DNA of 64,000 bases from RGIG1934 sp045122895 (GTDB lineage Bacteria > Bacillota > Clostridia > Lachnospirales > Lachnospiraceae). Positions within the stretch are counted from its first letter, which is position 1; every line of letters begins with the position of its first letter. The position numbers and the translations under genes are program-made. Under the pieces are notes generated by a model. That model did not search any database. It saw only the letters and a program-made list of their open reading frames with translations, and was not told the DNA's origin. Below are positions 7,578-16,307 of the stretch, piece after piece. Location: assembly GCA_045122895.1 (NCBI GenBank), contig JBGVIE010000047.1, forward strand, positions 1 to 64,000, read 5' to 3'.

Positions 7578-7922
7578 ATGTTAATGCAGAGTAAAGTTTT
7601 TCCGCATATGGAGACGATATGTTTATTGTCCAAACTTCATGAAGCGAAGCATCATGTGAATGTGACTGTGGACATGGATGAGATGGATTTGACAGCGGCG
7701 GAGAGTAAAGCAACTTATGAGGAAATTAAGAAATATGTGGCCGAGCATAATGATGGGATGCGTGTTTCGAACCTGTATATAGCCCAGGTTAAGAAGAAGT
7801 GCGGCATTATTGAGAGGGAGAACTATAATAAACCGAAATCAGAAGATGCGAAACAACCACAGTGTCCGGAGGATAAGAAAAAGGCTATTAGGGATGCATT
7901 GAAGCATTTTGGGATGATGTAA
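7578..7922 (+). pseudogene. RlmD-tail fragment with small C-terminal domain
   Basis: The frame includes H-M-E-T-I-C-L-L-S-K (7605-7634), like the RlmD C-terminus, followed by about 95 residues: a strand VNVTVDMDEMDL and then ATYEEIKKYV ... VSNLYIAQVKKKCGIIERENYN, which looks like a small winged-helix-type domain. There is no good ribosome site or start, so I read this as the right-hand junction of an integrated element: the 3' end of an RlmD-like gene with an element-encoded extension. The stub upstream (7567-7578, ACGTGCGCGAAT) also matches half of the hairpin motif. Function unknown. Confidence 0.5.
7605..7621 (+). repeat. rlmD-tail-like site S2
   Basis: CATATGGAGACGATATG matches the rlmD 3' end block CACGTGGAGACGGTAGT at 12 of 17 positions, with GGAGACG identical. 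It lies 27 bp after half of the hairpin motif, so the 2H/HTH/KilA-N cargo is bracketed by S1 plus hairpin A on the left and half-hairpin plus S2 on the right. Confidence 0.5.
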
Positions 7923-8091
7923 CATACAAATTTCATTGATACAATAATTCTAAAATTTGCAAGAAATAGTATATAAAGTGCCAGTTGGAGAAATCTGTCT
8001 GGCATTATTACGCTAGTTATTGTTAATAAATTTTATAGTAAGCCTCGGTAAAGTTTTTGCCGAGGTTCATTGTTTTTATGAAAATAGGTTA
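7923..8091. other. Spacer with two hairpins
   Basis: No gene. TGCCAG (about 7979) pairs with CTGGCA (about 8000) followed by TTATT, and CCTCGG (8043-8048) pairs with CCGAGG (8060-8065) followed by a broken T tract. Either may end transcription from the fragment upstream. Confidence 0.4.
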
Positions 8092-8140
8092 TTGACCGTA
8101 GGTAATAAAAATCATATAATTTGTTTATGCAATGCATAAA
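8092..8140 (+). promoter_or_regulatory. Promoter and 17-bp operator of second HTH gene
   Basis: TTGACC (8092-8097), 17 bp, TATAAT (8115-8120), followed at once by a perfect palindrome TTTATGCAATGCATAAA (8124-8140). The operator shares TA-nn-CAATG-nn-TA with the operator at 6402-6414, with the two variable bases swapped as a pair. Confidence 0.85.
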
Positions 8141-8150
8141 GAGGTGAACT

Positions 8151-8363
8151 ATGGAAGCAAGAGAAGAATTGAAAAAATTAAGAGAAAGTACCGGTATGAA
8201 TAGAAAAGAATTTTGTGAGTACTTTGAAATTCCTTACATGACGGAAACAGATTGGGAATTAGGAAATAGAAGGGTTCCGCAGTATCTTTTGAGATTGATG
8301 GAATATAAGGTTGAAATGGAGAGGTTGTGTGATAAAAGGAACAAGGATGTCAAGGAAAGATAA
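8151..8363 (+). CDS. Small XRE-like HTH regulator, paralogue
   Basis: A 70-residue HTH protein, clearly paralogous to the one at 6433-6657: LKKLRESTGMNRKEFCEYFEIPY matches nearly throughout, and the two differ in the recognition region (IPYMTETDWELG here, IPYRTVTEWERG there). ATG 8151 follows AGAGGTGAAC. Its promoter has a single 17-bp palindromic operator. There is no KilA-N partner; downstream lies only a scrap of a recombinase gene. Likely an autorepressor left from a similar element whose cargo has been lost. Confidence 0.8.
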   Translation: MEAREELKKLRESTGMNRKEFCEYFEIPYMTETDWELGNRRVPQYLLRLMEYKVEMERLCDKRNKDVKER

Positions 8364-8659
8364 ATAAGAACCTGAAAGCAGCGTATTTCCGGCTTTTTCG
8401 GTAGTTAGGAGGTAAGGCCTGACCTCTGAAAAGGCTCGGCCGGCAACTCGATAGTAGTGTGAATTGATGAAATCTGTGAATAGACCTAAGTATGGCAGTA
8501 GAACAATACTAACGGCTTCATATTGGGAATATGTAGCTTTGTTTTTCACACCGCTATTGAAGCAGTAGAGACAAGAATGTATAATATTAAGCAGGAAAAG
8601 ATATCCGGCGATAATGTATACCGGTTATTTTATTATTTTTACAACGATGGAGTAATGTT
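8364..8659. other. Spacer with palindrome and recombinase scrap
   Basis: No intact gene. GAGGT-A-AGGCCT-G-ACCTC (about 8409-8426) is a near palindrome. From 8553 to 8622 the sequence codes AIEAVETRMYNIKQEK and on to SGDNVY in frame, matching the recombinase C-terminal coiled coil at about 5357-5420. This is the tail of a second recombinase copy. The rest is unassigned. Confidence 0.5.
8553..8622 (+). pseudogene. Serine recombinase 3' fragment
   Basis: About 70 bp encode EAVETRMYNIKQEKISGDNVY, matching the intact recombinase (EAVETRLYNIKQEKISGDNVY) with mostly silent changes. No start, no stop of its own in context, and flanks unrelated. It marks the right edge of the accessory island next to the SNF2 gene. 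Confidence 0.75.
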
Positions 8660-11600
8660 ATGGATAAACACATGTGGAAAAACAGATTTACAAATGTAAT
8701 ACTACAGAGAGGCCAAAGATACTATCTGTACGGCAATGTTTATATAGATCACGTTGGAGAGGATTTCATAACTGCGACAGTAAAGAGCGACAGCTCCGGT
8801 CGCATATATAATGTCGAGATAGAATATTACGGTACTCCCGACGACCCGACGATGTGGTGCGATTGCCCATATGCCGAGGACGGCGGGAATTGCAAGCATA
8901 TGGCAGCCGTAATGTATGAGATAGAAGCACAAGGGCTTCATGATATGAGCAGGGATGCGGATAGAACGAAGAACACGGTACCACTTTTTGAAGAACAACA
9001 GGATAAGCAGTATCAGTATTTTGATGTGCCTTCAATAGTACAGGATGTCGAGTTTACAGAAGAGGTGGTAGAAGAAGCGAAAGCCCATATGGAGTCAGGT
9101 AGTGTGGTGTTAGAGAATATACAGGTCGGATATTTACAGGATAATTACATAGGAAATCTGCAACGCGCATATTCAATAGGAGCGTATCATGACAAAAACG
9201 GACATATATTTGGTGTAGAGTTTGAGATGGATAAGGATGACATAATAAGCATGGAATGTGCTGTGCCAAAATGTAACTGCCAGTATCAAAAAGGTGCATA
9301 TTACTGGAGAGAGCCCCAGAAAAAAGCATGCGGACATGTGGCAGCACTTATGTTGCTTGTAGATGAATATCAGAAAAAACATACAGTTGGAGATGCCACA
9401 GATTTGCGTGGAATAAAGATGTTAGAATCATTTAGAAATCTCCATGCACAGAAGGTGGCGAAAGAGCCACAGAATGAAGATATAGTAGGAAAAGTAGACA
9501 TACAGCCGCGACTTATATTAGAAGCAGATGAGTTGCATTTGTCGTTCAAAATCGGAAGAACGAAGATGTATGTTATGAAAAGCATCAAGGACTTTTATCA
9601 AAAAAATAAAAATAATGAAACACTCAATCTGGGAAAAAACGAGTGTATAGACCTTGCAACAGCCACATTTACAGAAAATGCGAAGCGATGCATCGAATAC
9701 ATAAACCGCGAGGTAAAGCAGGAGATACAGCATAAGCACAGGCTTGAGCAGAAGAATACACGCTGGTATGCGCCTGAAGTAAAATCGGAGAGTATGAGTG
9801 CGTATATCGATCTTTATGGAACGAGACTTGATGACTTTTTTGAACTGGAATTTGGAAAGCGAATAGCATTTATCAATAAGGATACGCGGGAAAAAGAGAA
9901 AAGTATCCTGCTAAAAGACGGAGAATTGAAGGTAGAACTTGAGCTGTTTCCTGAGAAAAGGGGAGGAGAATTAGAGTCTGTCTGTATAGAAGGAAAAATG
10001 CCGGCGCTGATAAGCGGTTCAAAGCACCAGTACTATGTAGATGAGAATGCAGTTTGCAGGCTTGGCGAAGAGAATATAAAACAGCTTGAGCCTATTTGGA
10101 ATTTGTCCCAAAATGGTGAAGTGAATATACACATAGGGCGCAACAATATCGCTGAGTTTTACTACAGAATACTTCCGGAGCTTGAGAAATGTGCCAATAT
10201 TACCAATAACGTGGGAGAATTGGTAGAAGAATTTCTTCCACAGGATATGGATGTGATATTCTATCTCGATGCAGAAAAAGAATATCTGATATGCAGACCG
10301 GTGGCGAAGTATGAAGATGCAACTTTTTCAATAATAGATATGGCGGAAGCAAATGCCATACAGGAGAATTACCGGGATAAGCTAAAGGAGACAGAGGCAC
10401 TTAAGCTTGCAACACAGTATTTCCCAAGTTTTATTCGGGTGGAGGCAGATGATACTGTTGTATCTGAAAGCAATTCGCATATCGCACTCAGCTGCCAAAA
10501 TGATGAGGAACAGATATACCGTCTGCTAAATCAGGGAATATCACAGCTTATGACAATTGGTGAGGTGCACTGTACGGAACGCTTCAAGAGCAAAAACAGG
10601 AAGAGAAATCTAAAAATCTCAGTAGGTGTATCTGTTCAAAGCGACCTGTTGAATCTGGAGATATCATCCGAGGACATCTCGTCGCAGGAGTTACTGGATA
10701 TACTTGCAAGCTACAAGCTTAAGAAGAAGTATCACCGACTGAAAAATGGAGACTTCGTAGACATAACCGATGACAGCGTCGCAGAACTGAGTGGTATGAT
10801 GGAATCTATGCGTATATCGGCAAAGGAATTCGTATCGGGTAAGATGGATATTCCGCTTTACCGGGCACTGTATCTCGATAAAATGCTTGAAAACTGTACG
10901 GAGATATATTCAAGCAGAGACAGCTATTTCAGAAATCTCGTAAAGGGATTTAAGACAATCGATGATGCCGACTATGAGCCACCGCAGGAACTCAAGAAGA
11001 CACTAAGGAATTATCAGAAGTATGGACACAAATGGATAAGAGTACTTGCGGACAATAACTTCGGTGGAATACTTGCCGATGACATGGGGCTTGGGAAGAC
11101 CCTTCAGATGATAAGTGTGCTGTCTGCAACAAAACAAAACGGACAGGCTGGCACCTCACTTATAGTATGTCCGGCGTCGTTGGTGTACAACTGGAAGGAG
11201 GAATTTGACCAGTTTGCGCCTGAATTAAAGACGCAGGTTGTGGCCGGAAAAGCCTCAGAGAGAAAAGCGATAATAGACAATTACAGGGATTACGATGCCA
11301 TAATCACATCCTACGATTTGCTAAAACGAGATGTGGCAGAGTACGAGAACAAGCAGTTTGAATATCAGGTGATAGACGAGGCACAGTACATCAAGACACA
11401 TACCACTGCCACTGCCAAATCAGTAAAAGTCATACATGCAAAGCACAAGATGGCGCTTACCGGAACACCGATAGAGAACCGCCTCAGTGAGCTTTGGAGT
11501 ATATTTGATTATCTGATGCCGGGCTTTTTGTACAGCTACGATGTTTTCAAAAAAGAGATAGAGACACCAATTGTCAAGCAGAAGGACGAAGAAGCAACAA

Positions 11601-12385
11601 AGCGTCTTAAGAGAATGGTATCTCCATTTATCCTTAGAAGATTAAAAGGAGATGTGCTAAAAGACCTTCCTGACAAAATTGAAGAGCTTCAGTATGCGCA
11701 TATGGATGAGTCACAGCAGGTTCTGTATGATGCGCAGGTTGCACATATGAAGGAGACACTAAAGGGACAGGACGAGGAGACCTTTAAAAGAAACAAGATA
11801 CAGATACTTTCAGAACTTACAAGAATTCGCCAGATATGCTGCGATCCTGCACTTATGGTCGAGAACTATCACGGTGAATCGGCCAAGAAGGAAGCCTGCC
11901 TCGACCTCATAGAGCGGGCAGTCGAGGGCGAGCACAAGATGCTCATATTCTCACAGTTTACAACTATGCTTGATATCCTTGCCGGGGAACTTGAGAAAAA
12001 GAATATAGCATATTACACCATAACAGGTGCAACACCGAAGGAGAAGCGATTGGAACTTGTTAAGAAGTACAACTCGAACGACGTACCGGTATTTTTGATA
12101 TCTCTAAAAGCAGGAGGAACAGGACTAAATCTGACAGGTGCCGACATGGTTATTCACTATGACCCATGGTGGAATGTTGCGGCACAGAATCAGGCTACAG
12201 ACAGAGCACACCGAATCGGCCAGACTAAAATAGTAACAGTATATAAGCTGATAATAAAAGGAACAATAGAGGAAAAAATAGTAAAGATGCAGCAGGATAA
12301 AGCTGACCTGGCTAATGAGATACTTAGTGGAGAAAACGGAAATATCGTGAATATGACAAAAGAAGATTTGTTGGAATTGTTGTAG
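8660..12385 (+). CDS. SWIM-SNF2 helicase
   Basis: A 1241-residue DEAD/SNF2-family ATPase. An N-terminal SWIM zinc motif has C67-x-C69-x8-C78-x-H80, and a second SWIM-like motif CNCQYQ ... ACGH lies near residue 200. A middle region matches the bacterial SNF2-associated part. The motor starts about residue 770: DDMGLGKT Walker A (about 807-814), DEAQ Walker B (about 905-908), LTGTPIENR motif III, and C-terminal QATDRAHRIGQ (motif VI, about 1176-1186). Such proteins are dsDNA translocases that remodel protein-DNA complexes; targets are unknown. ATG 8660 has a modest GGAG. It stands between the mobile island and rsmH and is probably core. Codon use matches the downstream core genes. Confidence 0.9.
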   Translation: MDKHMWKNRFTNVILQRGQRYYLYGNVYIDHVGEDFITATVKSDSSGRIYNVEIEYYGTPDDPTMWCDCPYAEDGGNCKHMAAVMYEIEAQGLHDMSRDADRTKNTVPLFEEQQDKQYQYFDVPSIVQDVEFTEEVVEEAKAHMESGSVVLENIQVGYLQDNYIGNLQRAYSIGAYHDKNGHIFGVEFEMDKDDIISMECAVPKCNCQYQKGAYYWREPQKKACGHVAALMLLVDEYQKKHTVGDATDLRGIKMLESFRNLHAQKVAKEPQNEDIVGKVDIQPRLILEADELHLSFKIGRTKMYVMKSIKDFYQKNKNNETLNLGKNECIDLATATFTENAKRCIEYINREVKQEIQHKHRLEQKNTRWYAPEVKSESMSAYIDLYGTRLDDFFELEFGKRIAFINKDTREKEKSILLKDGELKVELELFPEKRGGELESVCIEGKMPALISGSKHQYYVDENAVCRLGEENIKQLEPIWNLSQNGEVNIHIGRNNIAEFYYRILPELEKCANITNNVGELVEEFLPQDMDVIFYLDAEKEYLICRPVAKYEDATFSIIDMAEANAIQENYRDKLKETEALKLATQYFPSFIRVEADDTVVSESNSHIALSCQNDEEQIYRLLNQGISQLMTIGEVHCTERFKSKNRKRNLKISVGVSVQSDLLNLEISSEDISSQELLDILASYKLKKKYHRLKNGDFVDITDDSVAELSGMMESMRISAKEFVSGKMDIPLYRALYLDKMLENCTEIYSSRDSYFRNLVKGFKTIDDADYEPPQELKKTLRNYQKYGHKWIRVLADNNFGGILADDMGLGKTLQMISVLSATKQNGQAGTSLIVCPASLVYNWKEEFDQFAPELKTQVVAGKASERKAIIDNYRDYDAIITSYDLLKRDVAEYENKQFEYQVIDEAQYIKTHTTATAKSVKVIHAKHKMALTGTPIENRLSELWSIFDYLMPGFLYSYDVFKKEIETPIVKQKDEEATKRLKRMVSPFILRRLKGDVLKDLPDKIEELQYAHMDESQQVLYDAQVAHMKETLKGQDEETFKRNKIQILSELTRIRQICCDPALMVENYHGESAKKEACLDLIERAVEGEHKMLIFSQFTTMLDILAGELEKKNIAYYTITGATPKEKRLELVKKYNSNDVPVFLISLKAGGTGLNLTGADMVIHYDPWWNVAAQNQATDRAHRIGQTKIVTVYKLIIKGTIEEKIVKMQQDKADLANEILSGENGNIVNMTKEDLLELL

Positions 12386-12493
12386 TATTTGGAGTAAAAA
12401 AGGAGCAGAGTATTTATACTCAATAGGGGAAATAATTTATGAGGCTGTTATGGTACTGAAACAATAGTATATTTTGACAGAAATGAGGAAAAA

Positions 12494-13549
12494 ATGGATA
12501 ACAATATTAGTGAAGTAAAGCATAAAAGAAGACCCAGATATTCAGGAACACATCCTAAGAGTTATAAGGAAAAATATAAAGAGCACAATCCGGAAAAATA
12601 TGCAGATACCATTCAAAAAGTAATTGGTAAAGGAAGTACTCCGGCAGGAATGCATATATCTATCATGGTTGAAGAAATACTGGATTTTTTGGATATTAAG
12701 CCGGGGCAGAGAGGACTTGATGCAACTCTTGGTTATGGCGGGCATACGAAAGCTATGCTTGAAAAGTTAGAGGGAAAAGGGCATATCTGTGGCCTTGATG
12801 TGGATCCCATTGAATCGGAGAAGACAACAAAACGTCTCAGAAATGCCGGTTTTGGGGAGGATATACTGACTGTAAAGCTTACGAATTTTGCCAATATAGA
12901 TGAGGTGGCGGCAGAGTATGGCAAGTTCGATTTTTTATTGGCGGATTTAGGTGTATCATCTATGCAGATAGATAACCCTGACAGAGGATTTTCATATAAA
13001 GTTGAGGGACCGCTGGATCTTAGGATGAATCCGCTAAAAGGTGACAGTGCGGCTAAGAGACTTCGTCAGGTGGATGAGTATGAGCTTGTGGGAATGCTTA
13101 TAGAGAATTCTGATGAGCCATATGCAAAGGAGATTGCAAGGGAAGTGACTAAGACATTTAATCGCGGTGGGGATATTGAGACCACAACAGATTTGAAAAA
13201 AGTAATTGAGAGGGCGTTGTCATTCCTGCCAAAGAGTGAGCAGAAGGAGGCTGTAAAAAAATCGTGTCAGCGAACTTTTCAGGCTCTTAGAATAGATGTG
13301 AACAGTGAGTTTGAAGTGTTGTATGAATTTCTAGAAAAATTGCCGCAGGTTATGAATCCGGGAGGAAGAATAGCAATTCTTACTTTTCATTCCGGCGAAG
13401 ACAGACTTGTAAAGAAATCTTTTAAAGAACTTAAAAGAGCAGGAGAATACGAGGAGGTGTGCCAGGATGTAATAAGACCATCGGTAAAAGAGTGTCAGAT
13501 TAATCCGAGGTCAAAGTGTACCAAGATGAGATGGGCAATAAAGTCGTAG
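12494..13549 (+). CDS. rsmH: RsmH-like 16S rRNA methyltransferase
   Basis: A 351-residue member of the RsmH/MraW family, which methylates N4 of C1402 in 16S rRNA using SAM. Motif I GLDATLGYGGHTKAML, FDFLLADLGVSSMQIDNPDRGFS, MRMNP-type DLRMNPL, and RIAILTFHSGEDRLVK are all present. It is about 40 residues longer at the N-terminus than usual, with a basic stretch HKRRPRYSGTHPKSYKEKYK, and has HISIMVEE where standard RsmH has HxPVLLxE. It stands alone rather than in the division (dcw) cluster. This suggests a paralogue of the usual enzyme, perhaps with altered rRNA target. ATG 12494 follows GAGGAAAAA. It converges on nth with a 15-bp gap. Confidence 0.85.
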   Translation: MDNNISEVKHKRRPRYSGTHPKSYKEKYKEHNPEKYADTIQKVIGKGSTPAGMHISIMVEEILDFLDIKPGQRGLDATLGYGGHTKAMLEKLEGKGHICGLDVDPIESEKTTKRLRNAGFGEDILTVKLTNFANIDEVAAEYGKFDFLLADLGVSSMQIDNPDRGFSYKVEGPLDLRMNPLKGDSAAKRLRQVDEYELVGMLIENSDEPYAKEIAREVTKTFNRGGDIETTTDLKKVIERALSFLPKSEQKEAVKKSCQRTFQALRIDVNSEFEVLYEFLEKLPQVMNPGGRIAILTFHSGEDRLVKKSFKELKRAGEYEEVCQDVIRPSVKECQINPRSKCTKMRWAIKS

Positions 13550-13564
13550 AGACTCTATTGCCGG

Positions 13565-14197
13565 TTATATTTTTTTCTTGCAGATATCAGCCAGACAGCA
13601 CCTGTCGCAATACGGTGTGGTTCTGGCTGTACATATTTCACGGCCATGCATTACAAGGCGGTGACAGAAATCATTTCCCTCTTCTGGTGGAACAAGCTTC
13701 CACAATTCCATTTCTACTTTTTTAGGCTCTTTAATGCCATCAATTATTCCCATACGGTTTGTAAGTCTTATACAGTGAGTGTCTGTTACAATAGCGGGTT
13801 TGCCATACACATCACCAAGAATTAAGTTGGCACTTTTTCTTCCTACTCCCGGGAGAGATAGCAAATCATTCATATTGTCAGGAACTGTACAATCAAAATT
13901 ATCCCGTAGAGCTTTCATACAAAGACTGATATCACGAGCCTTGCTTTTGCCAAGACCACAAGGCTTGACAATCGCTTCTATATCTTCGACCGGTGCGTTT
14001 GCCAGTGCTTCTATAGAGGGATAACTGTCAAAAAGAATTGGAACAATGGTGTTTACCCTTGCATCTGTACATTGGGCAGCAAGGCGCACACTTACTAATA
14101 ATTTCCAGGCCTCGTTGTAATCCAGCGTACACTCTGCAACCGGATATTCTTCTTTTAATCTGTTTATAATTTCAATCGTTCGTTGTTTTTTTGTCAT
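13565..14197 (-). CDS. nth: Endonuclease III
   Basis: DNA glycosylase/AP lyase for oxidised pyrimidines, base-excision repair. Reading from ATG 14197 the protein has 210 residues and aligns from its first residues with bacterial Nth. The helix-hairpin-helix is LPGVGRKSANLILG with catalytic Lys121, and catalytic Asp139 lies in IVTDTHCIRL. The [4Fe-4S] ligands are C189-x6-C197-x2-C200-x5-C206. Longer in-frame starts exist at 14209 and 14323; the last would add 42 residues with no counterpart. It is transcribed convergently with rsmH and divergently from pullulanase. Confidence 0.93.
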   Translation of the reverse strand: MTKKQRTIEIINRLKEEYPVAECTLDYNEAWKLLVSVRLAAQCTDARVNTIVPILFDSYPSIEALANAPVEDIEAIVKPCGLGKSKARDISLCMKALRDNFDCTVPDNMNDLLSLPGVGRKSANLILGDVYGKPAIVTDTHCIRLTNRMGIIDGIKEPKKVEMELWKLVPPEEGNDFCHRLVMHGREICTARTTPYCDRCCLADICKKKI

Positions 14198-14324
14198 AAT
14201 ATTTTCCATTCTGCAGACGCCTTGCGTCGATACTATAATTTTTATAGATACAATTGTAGCATTTACTATCTGTTTTTTCCATATGTAATTGTTTGATTTA
14301 GTAGGTGCAATTAATGTGTGCATA

Positions 14325-14333
14325 TGTTATAAT
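14325..14333 (+). promoter_or_regulatory. Extended -10 promoter of pullulanase gene
   Basis: TGTTATAAT is a full extended -10 box. No good -35 is seen 17 bp upstream, as is usual for such promoters. It lies 52 bp before the GTG start. Confidence 0.6.
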
Positions 14334-14384
14334 ATTTGCATATTTTTTGAGATAAAATATTTATCGGCTTAGGAGGAAAAAAGA

Positions 14385-16301
14385 GTGGATATTAAGATGT
14401 TTAATACAAAAGAATTTGATGAAAAATACGCATATGAAGGTAAGGACTTAGGAGCAAGCTATTCTAAGGATTCTACTACTTTTAAGGTGTGGGCGCCTAT
14501 AGCTTCTTCTGTAGAATTGAATCTTTTTACAAAGGGAAGTGCGGATGAAGAAGGTGATTCTAAGCTTGCAACATATGAGATGAAGGCGGGAGACAGAGGC
14601 GTATACGAATACACTGTTGAAAAAGATTTAGATGGTGTTTATTACACATACAATGTCACTGTCGACGGAGTGACAAAAGAGACAAGCGATGTGTACGCGA
14701 AGGCAAGTGGTGTTAACAGCCTTAGAAGTATGGTAATCGATTTATCTAGAACTAACCCTGAGGGATTCGAGAGTGATAAGCATGTTACTTATCCGTTGGA
14801 GGAGACACAGATTTGGGAGGTTCATGTTGGTGATTTTTCTAATGACCCTGCAAGTGGTGTTAAGCCTGAACACAGAGGTAAGTTTTTAGCATTTACAGAG
14901 GAGAATACTACTCTTAATGGTGAAGGGAGAATTAAGACTTGTGTTAACTATCTGAAGGATTTGGGTGTAACACATGTTCATTTATTGCCATCGTATGACT
15001 ATGGTTCAATTGATGAGAGTAAGGATTGTGAGAATATTAACTGGGGTTATGATCCTGTTAACTATAATGTTCCGGAAGGATCTTACTCAACTGATCCGTT
15101 TGATGGTGCGGTAAGAATTAAAGAATTCAAAGAGATGGTTATGGCTCTTCACAAAGCAGGTATATCTGTAGTTATGGACGTGGTATATAATCACACTTAT
15201 TCACTTGATTCTGTTTTTGAAAAAACAGTACCGGGATACTATTACAGACAGGATGAGGATGGTAAATATACTGATGGTTCTGCCTGTGGCAATGATACAG
15301 CAAGTGACAGAGAGATGTACAGAAGATATATGATCGACTCAGTTATGTACTGGGCAAATGAATATCATGTAGATGGATTCAGATTTGACCTTATGGGACT
15401 TCATGATGTGGAGACTATGAATCAGATTAGAGCAGCTCTTGATACAATTGAGGGTTGTGGTAAGGATATGATTATGTATGGTGAACCTTGGGCTGCAGCT
15501 CCTACATGTTTTAAGGAAGATTCTGTGGCAGCTAACAAGCTTGCAATCAATATGCTTAGTGACAGAATTCTTGTGTTTAATGATGATATAAGAGATACGG
15601 TAAAGGGAAGATTTGATGAGCTTGAGACACCGGGGTTTGTTAATGGTTTACCGGACAAGGAAGAGGATTTAAAGAGAGTGATTCCTGGTGGATTTGATGA
15701 GTCATTTGAACAACCGGCTACACCGGCAAAACTTATCAATTATGTATCAGCACATGATAACAGTACTCTTTGGGACAAATTAGTCGATTCTGTTTTGAAG
15801 GACGGAAGTTACACTAAGAGAAATGAAAAGCTTATAGCTATGAACAAGCTTTGTGCAACAATCGTTCAGTTGTCAAAGGGTGTTCCTTTCTGGCAGGCTG
15901 GTGAGGAAGCTGCAAGAACTAAGCTTGGTGAAGATAACAGTTTTAATTTAGGCAAGAAGCTCAATATGCTTGACTGGACAAGAATGAGTGAATATTCTGA
16001 TTTGACAGACTATTATAAAGGATTGATAAAGCTTAGAAAGAGATATCCGGAGATTTATGATTTGAGTAGGGAATCTGCTGACAGAATCAGATTTATGGAT
16101 TTGAAAGAGAAGCAGGTAGTGGGATATACAATCGGTGATTTGGTAGTTGTTTATAATGCTTCGGAGAAATCGGTAAGCATTGAACTTGATGACCAGTATA
16201 AGGTACTTGTATGTAATGGCAAAATTGCAAAAGGAACCGAGCTTGTGCAAAATACAGTGATGGTTGCAGGCTTAAGTGCTTTTGTAGCAGAAAGAAGCTA
16301 G
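14385..16301 (+). CDS. pulA: Type I pullulanase
   Basis: A 638-residue GH13 enzyme that cleaves alpha-1,6 bonds in pullulan, glycogen and starch-derived glucans. The N-terminal CBM48-like domain (about 20-110) includes TTFKVWAPIASSVELNLF. NWGYDPVNYNVPEGSYST (about 225-243) is the type I pullulanase hallmark; DVVYNHT, DGFRFDLMGLHD (nucleophile Asp), MYGEPWAA (acid/base Glu) and SAHDNSTLWD complete the active site. GTG 14385 follows AGGAGGAAAA at 14371. There is no signal peptide, so it acts inside the cell on imported oligosaccharides or stored glycogen. The ABC-F gene follows after 6 bp. Confidence 0.94.
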   Translation: MDIKMFNTKEFDEKYAYEGKDLGASYSKDSTTFKVWAPIASSVELNLFTKGSADEEGDSKLATYEMKAGDRGVYEYTVEKDLDGVYYTYNVTVDGVTKETSDVYAKASGVNSLRSMVIDLSRTNPEGFESDKHVTYPLEETQIWEVHVGDFSNDPASGVKPEHRGKFLAFTEENTTLNGEGRIKTCVNYLKDLGVTHVHLLPSYDYGSIDESKDCENINWGYDPVNYNVPEGSYSTDPFDGAVRIKEFKEMVMALHKAGISVVMDVVYNHTYSLDSVFEKTVPGYYYRQDEDGKYTDGSACGNDTASDREMYRRYMIDSVMYWANEYHVDGFRFDLMGLHDVETMNQIRAALDTIEGCGKDMIMYGEPWAAAPTCFKEDSVAANKLAINMLSDRILVFNDDIRDTVKGRFDELETPGFVNGLPDKEEDLKRVIPGGFDESFEQPATPAKLINYVSAHDNSTLWDKLVDSVLKDGSYTKRNEKLIAMNKLCATIVQLSKGVPFWQAGEEAARTKLGEDNSFNLGKKLNMLDWTRMSEYSDLTDYYKGLIKLRKRYPEIYDLSRESADRIRFMDLKEKQVVGYTIGDLVVVYNASEKSVSIELDDQYKVLVCNGKIAKGTELVQNTVMVAGLSAFVAERS

Positions 16302-16307
16302 TACGTT

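Noticed and set aside
8400..8552. Structured RNA or group II intron end in the spacer before the SNF2 gene
   Set aside because: The near palindrome GAGGTAAGGCCTGACCTC is not accompanied by domain V or exon-binding features; I cannot support an RNA class.
13565..14323. Long form of Nth starting at 14323
   Set aside because: The extra 42 residues have no counterpart in Nth, and the promoter region of the divergent pullulanase gene lies there.
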